DNA of 64,000 nt from Phytophthora sp. 'mugwort' (lineage: Eukaryota > Oomycota > Peronosporomycetes > Peronosporales > Peronosporaceae): positions 744,001 to 808,000 of the forward strand of contig JAUCEF010000018.1 in NCBI GenBank assembly GCA_033558025.1, given 5' to 3'. Of the stretch, positions 11,928 to 22,708 are shown one piece after another (position 1 is the first letter of the stretch; each line of letters opens with the position of its first letter). Both the position numbers and the translations under genes were made by a program. The notes under the pieces are model-generated. The model was not told where the DNA came from and searched no databases. It saw nothing but the letters and a program-made list of their open reading frames with translations.

Positions 11928-13526
11928 TTCTCACCTTGTATACCTGTCGGTGGGCTGGATCTGCTCCCTCGGGACTCCGAAGATGCGGGAATGTGATTCT
12001 TGAACGTCCTGGCGGGACGCGGGGTGAGGGTGGAGTAGCGCGGAAGTCTTCGCTCTACAGCCGTTTATAGATCAAGATCCAGAGTGAGTATTCGAACTCG
12101 GATCTGGCGGCCTGGACTTGATCCAAACCGGGGTTATCTTGCGGTGTGCCTTTGCCTTTCCAAACGTTACTTGCCGCTTCCTATAGCGGAAATCTTGAGG
12201 TTTGAGAGGTTGAAGGATCTTCAGGCCAAAGTAGTCAACTCCGTCGGATCTGGGATCACTAGTATAGGCATCTGGCCAATGTATTATCCAGACTTACACT
12301 AACAGCTAGCTCAGCTACGTGGCTAGCGTCGCGCCGTAGGACCAATATACGTTCCTCTTCCAGGCGATCGCAGGGTACTTGTGGGTTATAAGGCAAATTC
12401 AACTCTGATTCATGGTTAGTCCTATCCCCTACTGAATTCTGGCTCTACCTCCATAGTGTCATCTGGCACGACCGACGCTTCACTCCTTTTGCATATCTTC
12501 TGTATCAGCCACTGTCGTCCATGCCATAGCACCTCACATCTCAGGTGTAATTATTTGATGACGTGTCCTCACCACCCCCATATCCATCATCGAGCCATCC
12601 AGACTCGAGCCGGATCCGAGATCCAGGATCCTGACATCTGTCATTATTCCGCCCCCCTCCTTCCTTCTCGCCACTTTCTCGGGAAGTGCTTCAACACAGC
12701 TGCAAAGCGAACGTGAGAGGGAGAGGGGGAGAGCCCGCCGCGCTCCAGGCTCCGCCGTACCGCAAATGTATTTACATAGACTATAATAAAGTTAAGTTTA
12801 TTTACATTGCGCTCGTAGTGCGCTGCACCATCTTGACCACTCTCAGCGAGCAATGTCCTTCAGCATACAGTCCTTGGTGTTGCCACAGCGCCATGAACAC
12901 AGGCGCGTGGTAACACCGACGTGCCAGGATCGTCAATAGGATGTGTTCACCTGGACACTGCTAATATCCTGGGCACTGGTACTGGTGTGGGGCACTGGGC
13001 ACTGTTGATCCGCACGCGTCTCGCTGGCCTTGGTAGTAGTAGCACTAAGCTTCACTATAGGTAGCATACCATCCATACCAGACGCATGGAAAAGTGACAG
13101 AGACTCTGTAAGATCTGCGCAGGCGGCTAAATGAGGAGTGTCGAGATTATGTTATATGGCTGGCGACGGCAGACGAAGCTGCGCTTTTCGCGTCAAGTAT
13201 TAACCTGAGAGGTTTCACATTTAGTGAGTGTTTACCGTGCTATTTTTATATAGGCTACCATTGGCTAGTCCACGCCGGCCCGTGACCGAGGGCCCTTAAC
13301 TGATCATTTTCCTTATGGGGTCAACAGACTGTCGCTCATCGGCTCATACGAGGTGGTCATGATCCGGCTTCGGTTGCATGGGGACGATCCTGATCGTTGC
13401 GTGAACACCGAGTAGAATAATATAATTGTCTATTATTGTCAAAGTTATTTATTATTAATTATTTTCTACTCTTAAAACAATGTATCGCACTTAGGCGGCG
13501 CCTACTGCAACAAACTCAATACTAAG
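11928..13526. other. Gypsy 5' leader/LTR-like region and DNA2 upstream region
   Basis: No gene seen. From about 11,930 to 12,650 the sequence keeps the GATC-rich character of the Gypsy relic and is probably its untranslated leader. Around 12,640-12,900 the minus strand has an AT-rich TATA/poly(A)-like block inside GC-rich sequence, as expected for an LTR, but I could not fix TG...CA ends or a second copy. The last few hundred bases, including an AT-rich stretch at about 13,415-13,475, should hold the promoter of DNA2. Confidence 0.35.
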
Positions 13527-16500
13527 ATGGCCACCGGGCGCACGCCCAAGCGCAAACGGCGGCGTCTTGAGTCGAGCGCGTCCCGACGCGGCGACCAGAA
13601 GAACGCGATCTCCTCCGCATCCTCGGCCAATCGCACGCCCGGATCAGGCGGCAACGAGTCGAAAATCGTGTGGAAGGACTCGCCCGCGGACAAGCAGATC
13701 AAAGTGTCGGGTACAGGCAAGGTGGCGGTCCGACGCGAGATGCAGGGCTTTGTAGGGCGCCTGGCACGCGCCAGCCAGCAGTCTCCTCCCTCCAGTGGTG
13801 AAGAGGAGAAGAAACCGAATCGAGAACGGGTCCGGGCGCGGCAGAAGGCGGTCGGGGCGCTGTCAAACGAGGAGGAGAAAGGTGACTATGTGTATGACTA
13901 TTTAAAGGTGTTGAATGGTGATATGACTAATAAAGGGATTTTGATAGTTGCAGCGACTTCGAGACATTTGACGTTCAGTCCCACTGAGAGACGAGACGCA
14001 GCAGTGAGAACGCCCAATGCAGTCAAGAGAAGACAATCTACCGAGAGAAGAGACTCACAGGACGAACTCTTTAGTGTGCTGGACCAGATGGAGCAGAAAT
14101 ATGCCAGTCCCGACATGGCGCTGCCACTGACGGGTTCCAGAGCGTTGTCTCCTAGGAAACGGCAGCAGCATCTTCCGACACATGCTGCAGCTGCTGCTAC
14201 TTCAGCGGACGAGATGACTTTGACAACGACTCCAGCGCCCAGTTATTCTTCAACAGGGACGCTCTCTCTTTGTTCATTACAGACACAGGAGACGGGTATT
14301 ACACAAGACAGGTCTAGCAATCAGGAGGTCGTCAAGACCCACGAAGCAATCAAAGAGCAGAAGCTTGTGAAGACTCCAGAAAAGCCGTCGGTGATAGAAG
14401 CAGACCCTTTTGACGACCTAACGGACGAGTCCTGGGCGTTACTAGATCAGTTAATGAGTCAGCGGGCATCTGTCGAAGCTAGCCAAGCACAATCACAGAC
14501 GGAGTTTGTGTCGTCACAAAACCTCGCTCTTACCCCTCGACCCATGCCATCATCGGTATGTGGTGAGCTGAAAAGACCCCCGTCAATACCTCCATCCAAG
14601 AATTCATCGTCAGTGGTGCGACCCATACATGCCGTTGGTGCAGCTCAGCAGCTTGAAGCACTCGAGAGCTACAAGCGTTTTCTCGTGCTGGAAGTTGACC
14701 GGGACGTTGTTAACCGTTCGCTCCTTTTGCGCTTGTTAGATGACCAAGATGTGCAGCTTGAGGCTCTTTTAAGCGACGACTGGTATGACGTACTTGTTGA
14801 AGCGGGCGACACTATCAATATCGTATTTACTGAGCAGGACGAGGATGGATTGCTTTCGCAAGATAGGCACAAGACGCCAGTGAATTGGCACTTGTCACGG
14901 ATACTCGTTGATAATGCGCATAATGTCGTGGTAGTTCACCCCGATATTCTGGTATGTGTAGTTATCTTGCAATTTGGTTGACACGGATCAGTAGCTGATG
15001 CTTCTGTCATGTCGTCTGCTTCATTGCAGGTATCACCCACGAGAGTGACGACAAGTTTCGGTTGCTTAAGACGTGCAGTCCTTCAGGAAACTCTAGCTGT
15101 CACCCGTCCGACGAACAAAGCAGCCTTTTTAGGTACATTAAAGCATGAGCTCTTCGAGCACGCACTTGTGAATGGTTTAGATAGCGCTGAAAAGCTTATC
15201 GAAGAAGCCAAACGAATTGTAAACTCCAAGTACGTAGCTGCGATGTTGGTCGGACGCGAATTGTGTGTCTGATAATTGTTTGTGTAGCATTTTAGGTCTG
15301 CTTGAGTGCGGGTTAAATGAGAGAGAGGCATTTTTTGAGCTTCAAAAAGTAGTCGAAGAGTACCGATCGTGGGTAAGCAGAGCCATGATCGGACGTGGAA
15401 CGACTTTAAATGAGATACCGCCGAAGAATGGAGCAATGGTGCGCGTAAACCGCATTTTATCTACGGAAGAAATGATGTGGTCCATTAAGTGGGGACTGAA
15501 AGGTGCCACGGATGCTTCTATTGAAGGGACCATCATCGATCCGGTGAGTGGAAACGATGAGCGCGCAGGGAGTGGGGTTCTGCCTTTAGAGCTTAAAACA
15601 GGAAGCAAGAAATATGCTGGGGCTGAGCACCAGGGTCAAGTAATTCTGTATACGCTTCTACTGAACGAACGCTATCGACAACGATGCCAGGAAGGATTGC
15701 TCATTTACGTTCCCCCCATTGAGACGAACCGTATCACAGCTATGGCTACTCATGTTCGTGGGCTCATCATGGCCCGCAATAATTTCGCAAGTGCTATTGC
15801 TAAAGTGAAGTCTATTGGGGGCTCGACATCGGCTCAGGTATTCCCGGCGATGATTCGCAACCGCAGGGACTGCGAACGCTGTTTTCAGGTTGATGAATGC
15901 GTATTGCACCACGCAGCAACGGAAAATGGCACAAAGGAGTCGAGCGGTCTTGATGAGCTCTTCACTTTCATGACGAAACATCTTGGTGAGGTCGATTTCA
16001 ATTATTTTAAGCACTGGAATCGTCTCATTGATCTGGAGCAACAACATGCCGAGAAGAATCTTCGGGCTCTTTGGCTTCAGGTGGGGTGGAAACGTGAGCA
16101 AGCACAAGAGAGCAGTACGTGCATAGCTCACCTCAAATTGGTATCTGACGCGCCTGCGACGTCGAAATCTGGAGTGAAGCGAACTATGCGTTTTGTCCGC
16201 GATCGTCGAAAACGAAACGAAATCAATCTGGACGGAGGAAATGGGGCAAACCCACAGCCAATTTCGTTTGTGGGTGTGCGTTTTCGAGTGGATGAACGAG
16301 TTATTTTATCAGCTGAATCGCTAGACGGCAAGAGTTTGCTGGTTCATGTGTCTCGTGCTACTGTTCGCAAGATTGAGCACGGACTGATCACGATCGAGTC
16401 GCGTCAAAGCATCCCTTCGATTGTGAAAAGCGGCCAGTCTGTCGTTGGTAAGGAATATACGTGGAGACTGGATAAAGATGCCATCATGAGTGGCTTGCGA

Positions 16501-18396
16501 CGTGCGAAAGAAAATCTAGTGCAATTATTTATTGGAACTTCGCCCGAGGTGGTTTCTGCTGGAACAGCCCTGACGAGTCGACCGGAATTACAGGTACGCA
16601 TGGCCTCGATGGTCTCTTTAGGGAGTACGGGTGATGATCATAACAAAACATCAGGTGCAGGAGATACGAGAAGACGAAACTTGATTGTACACCTTGCTCG
16701 TCCGCATTTCAGGCCTTGTCAGGTATCGGATCTCATCACCGAGCGATGTCGGAGTTGCTCTGTAGATGATCATGATGGCAGTGTGGCAGCGCATGGCCAG
16801 GTCTTGTTGGATGCGTTCTTCGAGCTGAATATCGATCAGCAACGTGCTGTTCAGCGAGTATTAAGCTCTCTCGACTACGCGTTGGTATTAGGAATGCCGG
16901 GAACAGGCAAAACAGCGACGATTGCTTTCACCGTTCGAGTGTTATTGTTCCTTGGCTTTTCTGTGCTGGCGACGAGCTATACGCATTCAGCTGTGGATAA
17001 TTTATTGCTGAAGCTGCTTGCGTACAAGATCCCTATGCTTCGTATTGGTAACACTGCCCAAGTGCACCCCATGATTGCAGACTTCACACTCGATCGACAA
17101 GCTGAACGAGAAGGAGTTTCAAGTGTCCAGACCATGGAAGACAAAATGGTTAACGCACAATTGGTGGGATGCACGTGTCTTAGTGTGAACAGCCATGTGC
17201 TCTTTGCCCAGCGCCGATTCGATTTTTGTATTGTCGATGAGGCCACGCAAATCACACAGCCCATTGTTCTTAGCGCTCTGCGTTGCGCGGATACGTTTGT
17301 GCTCGTAGGAGATCATTATCAGCTTTCACCTCTCGTGGCCAACGCCCAAGCTCGTAAAGAAGGCATGGATATTAGCTTGTTTCGGCGGTTAGCTGAGGCT
17401 CACCCTGAAGCGACTCAGCAACTATCGTATCAGTACCGAATGAACCGAGACATTATGCTGTTGGCGAATCGGTTAGTGTACGGCGACAAGCTCAAGTGTG
17501 GCTCCTTTAAAGTAGCGTCAAACCACCTCAAGTTACGATGGCAGCGGCAAGACACTATCATACAGAAGTTATTGTGGCCCATTCGAGTACTGACCAATAA
17601 TCAAGGCGTCACGTTCCTAGATACGGACGCGATGGGTGAAGCAACAGCGGAGATCTCGAGCTTTGGACAAGTGGAAGGTAGCGACCATCGACGCATGGAA
17701 AATGTCGTGGAGGCGCAGATAGTTGCTGGGTTGGTGGAACTTCTCGTATTGGGGTCGGTTCCAGCGGAGGAGATCGCGGTTATCTCTCCCTTTCGCTCTC
17801 AAGTCGCATTGATTCAACAGCATCTGAGTGCCGTAGCGGCATTTCGTCGAGCTGGTGGAGCTGAGTGGGTCCATTCGATCGAAGTGAGCACTATCGACAA
17901 GTACCAGGGCAAGGACAAGGGCGTAATCTTGGTTTCATTTGTTCGCTGCAACGAGGGCAAGCACGTGGGTGAACTGCTCACAGATTGGCGTCGTATTAAC
18001 GTGGCGTTAACGCGTGCCAAGCAAAAACTGCTTCTAATTGGGTCTGAATCGACACTCAGTGGTGGCAGTGCCCTCTTCCATGTGCTCTCTAGCGTTATTC
18101 AGGAGCAGCAATGGGGTTACAAACTGCCGTGCCACGCTGTCGAGATACTGAAACAGTTTGCGGTGAGTGTAGCGGCCCCCGTCGAACCTGATCCCGAACA
18201 AGGTACGGCGCCTGCGTCGAGATCACGTCGGACCGACAATGTCAAAGTTTCGATTCTCCAACGCTCTACAGCTGGTGCCAATTGTGACATCGAATCTCTC
18301 GTTCCGAACGAAAGTTGCGTTCCCTTACGCCCCCAACAAGGAACCCGCCCACCACAGATGAAACCAATCTCGCGTGACATCTTTGGCGAGCTGTGA
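13527..18396 (+). CDS. DNA2: DNA2-type ATP-dependent helicase/nuclease
   Basis: DNA2 trims long Okazaki flaps and resects DNA ends in the nucleus. The best model is join(13527..14951, 15030..15229, 15288..18396), 1577 residues, with introns of 78 and 58 nt whose phases fit. The N-terminal 470 residues are low-complexity and polar, longer than in human DNA2. The RecB-like nuclease has GTLKHELFEHAL, Asp in GATDASIEG (about 617) and ELKTG (about 643-647). The iron-sulphur cysteines are one in SFGCLRR (about 487) and three in DCERCFQVDEC (about 736-745). The superfamily 1 helicase has Walker A GMPGTGKT (about 1077), Walker B VDEATQ, QLSYQYRMN, STIDKYQGKDKG and INVALTRAKQK. All key residues are present, so it should be active. 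The C-terminal 100 residues are variable. Confidence 0.95.
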
Positions 18397-18499
18397 ACAA
18401 GGTGACTATAGACTGAATGATGGAAAATGACAAAACGGTCATGATTCATCAAGTATTCTCACTTATTTCTGACTCTCGCTCAGGTAGCAACTGGATTCG

Positions 18500-18835
18500 A
18501 TGCTAGCACTTCGTTTGCTGCTGATTGTGGCAGGAATCGCGACAGCTGACGAGTTCGTGCTTGGAGGCTGGTCTCCTGCTGCGGATACGCCAGATACCCG
18601 CTCAGTCTTGCTACAAGCTCTGTCAACTACAAATATCTGCGTGAGCTCGATCGTGTCTGTGCAAAGTCAAGTGGTTGCAGGAACGAACTATAAATTTCGG
18701 ATCGACGGCTGCCGTGGCGTGCGTGGTGGAAATTGTGCTAGATCTTCCTGCGTGTCACCGGATATGATGGTGGTAAACGTCTTTGACCAGCCCTGGACTA
18801 GCACAACTCGCGTCACGTCGGTATCGGAAGCCTAG
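18500..18835 (+). CDS. Secreted cystatin-like cysteine protease inhibitor (EPIC-type)
   Basis: The 111-residue product begins with a clear signal peptide (about residues 1-16, cleaved near IATA/DE). The mature protein has the three cystatin contact elements: an N-terminal Gly-Gly (LGGWSP), the QxVxG loop as SQVVAG, and a Pro-Trp hairpin as FDQPWT. Cystatins block papain-like cysteine proteases, and secreted oomycete members (EPIC family) act on host apoplastic proteases; applying that here is inference. Four extra cysteines (in NICV, GCRG, NCAR, SCVS) lie in the mature part and could form two disulphides. The intracellular paralogue at 27195-27464 lacks them. It lies 104 bp downstream of DNA2 on the same strand. 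A CTCAG|G word at about 18,478 could be a 5'UTR acceptor. Confidence 0.88.
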   Translation: MLALRLLLIVAGIATADEFVLGGWSPAADTPDTRSVLLQALSTTNICVSSIVSVQSQVVAGTNYKFRIDGCRGVRGGNCARSSCVSPDMMVVNVFDQPWTSTTRVTSVSEA

Positions 18836-19395
18836 CTCAAAATCTGTTGACTGGTTATGGTATACCATAATTCACTTTCCGAGGTGTAAGCGCAAAGGTG
18901 CACGATGCGCCATGGCGGAGAGAAATACATTCGCGACCGAGAGGGGCTTCTATGTACTGTAAGGGGGTTTCGACACTTCACTTATTGCAGCGTTTTGCTA
19001 ATTCGTATTGATCGGTCTTACTAATAGTAGTACGATCGCTGAGGGTGATTCGTTTAAACGTATTGTTCTCATGGATTAGTCCATCCATTAGCATTCCGTT
19101 AAACCTTTATTGCTGCTATCGCCTTCCTTAAGATGAATTCAGCCCAGGCTGTCAGCATCAATCCTTGGTATCAGCAGAACAATCGCCGAAAAGGCTGCTG
19201 TAAGGTTTAGCTGGATCTGCCGTCCTTAATGCCAGCAACACTTGGCTGTTAAACATAAAGCATTTTCCAATATTTCATGTCCGTGTTGAATTAAATCCTC
19301 CAATCGAAAACGAAGTTCATAAAAAAGAGCAGTGCCAAAGTGCTAGAAATCCCCTACTGCTGCTCCCTAGCCACTTGCGTCTCTCACTCCCCCTT
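18836..19395. other. Intergenic, convergent 3' flanks
   Basis: This lies between the secreted cystatin (+) and the GLFGK-repeat gene (-), so it should carry the 3' ends of both. I see no ORF of note and no recognisable repeat. Confidence 0.4.
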
Positions 19396-20391
19396 TTACG
19401 GAGTCACCAGGTGTTCGTGGTGTTCTTCATGGGTGGGTTCCGACTTGTCGCCCTTGAGCTTATCCTTCACATCATGGATCTTTTCCTTAGCACGGTCGAC
19501 CATGGACGGTGACAGCGACTTCTCCGCAGCTGTGATCTGGCGGTCCAGCGCGCTCAAACTGAAGTTGTCGCGCAAAATCTTCGTGACCAGCGTCTCCACA
19601 GTCTCCGAGCTCCCCATCACGCCGCCGCCATTCTTGTCGTCGCCGCCCATGAAGCCTTCACGGTGTTCGCCCTTCTCCTTGTCACTCTTGCCGAATAGAC
19701 CTCCACGTTCCTCTCCTTCGTCCTTATTCTTGCCAAAGAGACCACCTTCCTTCTCCTTGTCGTCCTTCCCGAACAACCCTCCTCGGTGTTCGTCCTTGTC
19801 CTTGTCACTCTTGCCGAACAAACCTCCACGTTCTTCTCCTTCATTCTTACTCTTGCCAAAGAGACCACCTTCCGCCTCCTTCTTGTCGCCTTTCCCGAAC
19901 AACCCGCCACGCTCTTCTCCTTTCTCCGTGTGCTTGTCGTCCTTGCCAAAAAGTCCGTGCTTCTCGTCCTTATGCTTGTCGTGGTGGCCACCAACGGCGG
20001 CATCGACCGTGCCCTTGACTCCCATCCGTTGTCCGTTCTCCTTGTCGTAATTACGAGCCGTAAGCTTCAAAGTCTCCATGGCTTTGGACGTCGCGTGCAT
20101 CATGTTGCGGGCAGAAGAGATCTCGTTCTTAGACGGCTTGTGGCTCTTGTTAATATCATGAGCCACGTGCTTCAGGTCCACTGCCGTGTCCTTGGCCATA
20201 CGCATGTCGCTCCGCATGTACGACGTCGCCGTGTTGACAAAGTGGTTGCCATTGCGACTGTCGTACTCGGAGAGGTGCTGCTTAAGCAGCTTGAGGCACT
20301 TGGACGTGTCATGGGCGGTCTGATCCAGCACTTGCTCCAGCTTGGCAAATTCTTCCTGAATGTTAACGTTGTGCTCGGTGGACTTGCCCAT
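19396..20391 (-). CDS. Unknown protein with GLFGK tandem repeat
   Basis: 331 residues, starting at MGKSTEH. This start is chosen because the paralogue begins MGKATD and the context CACCATGG is strong. Residues 1-135 look helical and match the divergent neighbour at 20761-21399. Residues about 146-250 hold seven copies of GLFGK plus a degenerate eighth (GFMGG), spaced 12-17 residues apart by very charged linkers rich in Lys, Asp, Glu and Gly. The C-terminal part (from SSETVE, with ITAAEKSLSP) again matches the paralogue. There is no signal peptide, membrane segment or domain I recognise, and no intron is needed. It is probably cytosolic and partly disordered. The repeat is absent from the paralogue and was probably gained by expansion. 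GLFG words occur in nucleoporins, but the charged linkers argue against that. Confidence 0.85.
   Translation of the reverse strand: MGKSTEHNVNIQEEFAKLEQVLDQTAHDTSKCLKLLKQHLSEYDSRNGNHFVNTATSYMRSDMRMAKDTAVDLKHVAHDINKSHKPSKNEISSARNMMHATSKAMETLKLTARNYDKENGQRMGVKGTVDAAVGGHHDKHKDEKHGLFGKDDKHTEKGEERGGLFGKGDKKEAEGGLFGKSKNEGEERGGLFGKSDKDKDEHRGGLFGKDDKEKEGGLFGKNKDEGEERGGLFGKSDKEKGEHREGFMGGDDKNGGGVMGSSETVETLVTKILRDNFSLSALDRQITAAEKSLSPSMVDRAKEKIHDVKDKLKGDKSEPTHEEHHEHLVTP
19640..19960 (-). repeat. In-frame minisatellite encoding GLFGK units
   Basis: About eight units of roughly 36-51 nt (mostly near 42), all in frame, each coding a Gly-Gly-Leu-Phe-Gly-Lys core and a charged linker. Linkers alternate between a longer Glu-Glu-Arg or His-Arg type and a shorter Glu-Gly type, suggesting that a two-unit block was duplicated. 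Confidence 0.85.
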
Positions 20392-20760
20392 GGTGAGTTG
20401 CAATGTGATAGTTCACTTAGTAGTTGGTATCGGCTTGTGTGCTTGAGATCACGTTGCGAAATGAGCAGAGTAAGCTCGAATCCGATCGTCTTGGGACGAG
20501 CTCGACGTAATAGAGCCCCAACTGCAACATATGAGACGACCAAATTTCTCTATTCTATTCGAAAGCCATCGTGGTGCTTCCTGGTCGAATTAACGGGCGT
20601 GAGACTCTCATTGAGAGCAATACTTGCTTTAGCGGGTTAAAATAAGGCTTGTCTCTCCAATGTCGCGCAATTTCACTCAGCCATTATTTGCGTAGAACAA
20701 TACCCACACCCACCGAAACGTGGAGCTCATTTCTAAACGTGATCTAAACGAAGCACAAGC
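20392..20760. promoter_or_regulatory. Divergent promoter of the paralogous pair
   Basis: 369 bp separate the start codons of two divergently transcribed paralogues, so this region should drive both. Near the plus-strand gene, at about 20,671-20,695, the word TTTCACTCAGCCATTATTTG resembles the oomycete initiator (TCAYTYYNCAWTTT) with one extra base; that match is imperfect. Confidence 0.5.
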
Positions 20761-21399
20761 ATGGGCAAGGCCACGGACCGCATCTCCACCGAGCAAGAGT
20801 TCGCCAAGCTCGAGCATTTACTGATCCAGACGGCGGATGATGTTGGCAACTGTCTCAAAGTCCTGAAGGGCAGCCTCGCCGACTTTGATAGTCGTCACAA
20901 GCTGCTCTTTATCAACACGTCGAAGTTCGTCCTGAGGAGTGACATCCGAGTGGCGAAAGACATGACGTCGGAGCTGCGGACCGCGGCCAACCAGATTACA
21001 AAGAGTGAGACCCCGTCGGAGTCGGAGATCACTGCGGCTCGCAGTGCAATGCATGCAACGGCGGACGCCATGAACGAGCTGGCGAGAGCGGCTCGCACAT
21101 ACGACAAGAAGGATCTCAAGTCGAGAGGCATCACGGGCGTCGTGGCTGGACTGCTCGGGGCTAAGAAGGAACCAACGAAAGAGTCGAACAAAACGAATAA
21201 GGACAATGATCGGGTTGGTATGGATAACAATAGAGCGGGGTCAGAAGGCATTCTGCGAGCTCCAGACACGGTGGAAGAAGTGGTGACGTCGACTCTCGGT
21301 GACTGCTTCGGTGGCTTTAAGGCGTTGCAACATCAGATTGCAACCGCAGAGAAGTCTCTATCACCTCTGTTCGCGGAACGAAGCAACCAAAGAAGCTGA
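20761..21399 (+). CDS. Unknown protein, paralogue of the GLFGK protein
   Basis: 212 residues with no intron, starting MGKATD. Residues 10-125 align with the N-terminal region of the neighbour at 19396-20391 (EFAKLE, LRSDIRVAKD, AARSAMHATADAM, RTYDKK). The last 50 residues align with its C-terminus (DTVEEVVT, QIATAEKSLSP). The repeat between the two conserved regions is missing and replaced by a short polar linker (about residues 135-165). The two genes are head to head, so they probably arose by an inverted local duplication. No signal peptide or membrane segment. The conserved parts look amphipathic and helical, possibly a bundle. Function unknown. Confidence 0.85.
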   Translation: MGKATDRISTEQEFAKLEHLLIQTADDVGNCLKVLKGSLADFDSRHKLLFINTSKFVLRSDIRVAKDMTSELRTAANQITKSETPSESEITAARSAMHATADAMNELARAARTYDKKDLKSRGITGVVAGLLGAKKEPTKESNKTNKDNDRVGMDNNRAGSEGILRAPDTVEEVVTSTLGDCFGGFKALQHQIATAEKSLSPLFAERSNQRS

Positions 21400-22708
21400 T
21401 GCAGCTCTTTTACCAACGCTGTGGCAAACATATCACCTGGTTTATCTTTTCGACGAACTACTCTTAGTAGTGATCAATAATATATATTATATTTTAGGGG
21501 TTTTAGGTGGAGTGTAGTGAGAAGATCACCAATATATTGTTCTTGTGGAGTGTAGCCATGTTCACGGCAGATTTGTATACATGTACGACCCTCGAAAAGC
21601 GACATTTTTGCTTGAATGTCTCCACTGCAGGCCTCAGTTCGGGGTGACGATTGCTCGGAAAAGCGTTCGGACACCGAGTCGGTGTGGGTTCATGTTAAGG
21701 CTCGGGCAGGGCTGTCGTCAGATAAAAACTCAGTGAACGCGATGTGAACTTCCGGACTCGGGGCTCTTCTATGCGAGGTTGTGGTGTCAATTGTTATTTT
21801 GTGGCCCCCAACTTCAACGCGATCACGATTCCCAACGCCGCCGTATCGTACGCACATCGGCCAAGATGCAGAGCGGCAAGTATCAACCGCCCAATACTCG
21901 ACAGCAGTCGTTCGTACCGTTCGTTCGGCTGTCAAGTGCGTTCATACATGTAGTCTGTACGACGACGCAGCAGCGACAATCCTGCCAGTCAAATCAACCC
22001 ATGAGTGAGCTGAGATAAGCTGAGCTGGTACACGATGGTACAGTCATGACAATTTGCAAAGAGGGTGCAGCTCGACAATGGTCGACCGACCCAGCCATCA
22101 TTTCCGTTTCCGAGTGCGACACCCAGCTGGCAAGCGAAGGATAAGTAGCTTTTTGTTGGCAAAAACCTCTCAAACTAGAAATTTTGTCACGGCAAAAACC
22201 TCTTAAATTAGAAATTAGTTTTGAAACTCAGCATGGCGTGCCACGTGCGCTACTTTGCACTTGACCGTTTCTGCTGAAGTTGAAGTGGGGGGCAAATCTT
22301 CAGTATTGAAGCTGCAGTTCAATCGGACGAGCACTTAGTCGCAGCATTTTAGCGAATAAAAAGGAGTCGTCGACATCTTTTCCGCCACTCACAAGCAATT
22401 ATGTCGATTTAACAGTTTACACAAAAATTGCCGTTCCAAAGCGAGCGCACGTTAACGTCTCATCGGCCCAGTAGCAGCTCATGGCTTCGTATCAGCGTAG
22501 ATACGCGCGTTATGGCTGCTGCGACTGCAACGAGCATAGCGATCAGCCTGTCGGACACAGCAGTCCAAGCTGCCGATAGCCTCAGCAAGGCCAACTTGGC
22601 GAACGTGAGAGCGGTCGCCGCTGGTTGAGTCACTTTCCCTTTTGCCTCGCACTGCCTGCCTCATTCAACTAACTACAGATCCACACACATCGAGTAGTGG
22701 ACACTAAC
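21400..22708. other. Intergenic region, no gene supported
   Basis: 1.3 kb without a convincing gene. It contains an AT-rich stretch (about 21,475-21,500), two copies of GTGGAGTGTAG about 38 bp apart (about 21,508 and 21,546), and a pair of near-identical 26-bp direct repeats (see separate entry). The last 300 bp should hold the promoter and 5'UTR of the GH81 gene. Confidence 0.4.
22158..22216. repeat. Two-copy 26-bp direct repeat
   Basis: Copies at 22158-22183 and 22191-22216 share GGCAAAAACCTCT, a two-mismatch core, and AGAAATT. Together with the 7-bp spacer the period is 33 bp. Confidence 0.75.

Noticed and set aside
12640..12900. A defined 5' LTR for the Gypsy relic
   Set aside because: The composition fits, but neither TG...CA ends, a primer-binding site nor a second copy could be fixed.
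19640..19960. GLFG repeats as a sign of a nucleoporin
   Set aside because: FG-nucleoporin linkers are uncharged and rich in Asn, Ser and Thr; here they are highly charged, and the flanking helical regions match a non-nucleoporin paralogue.
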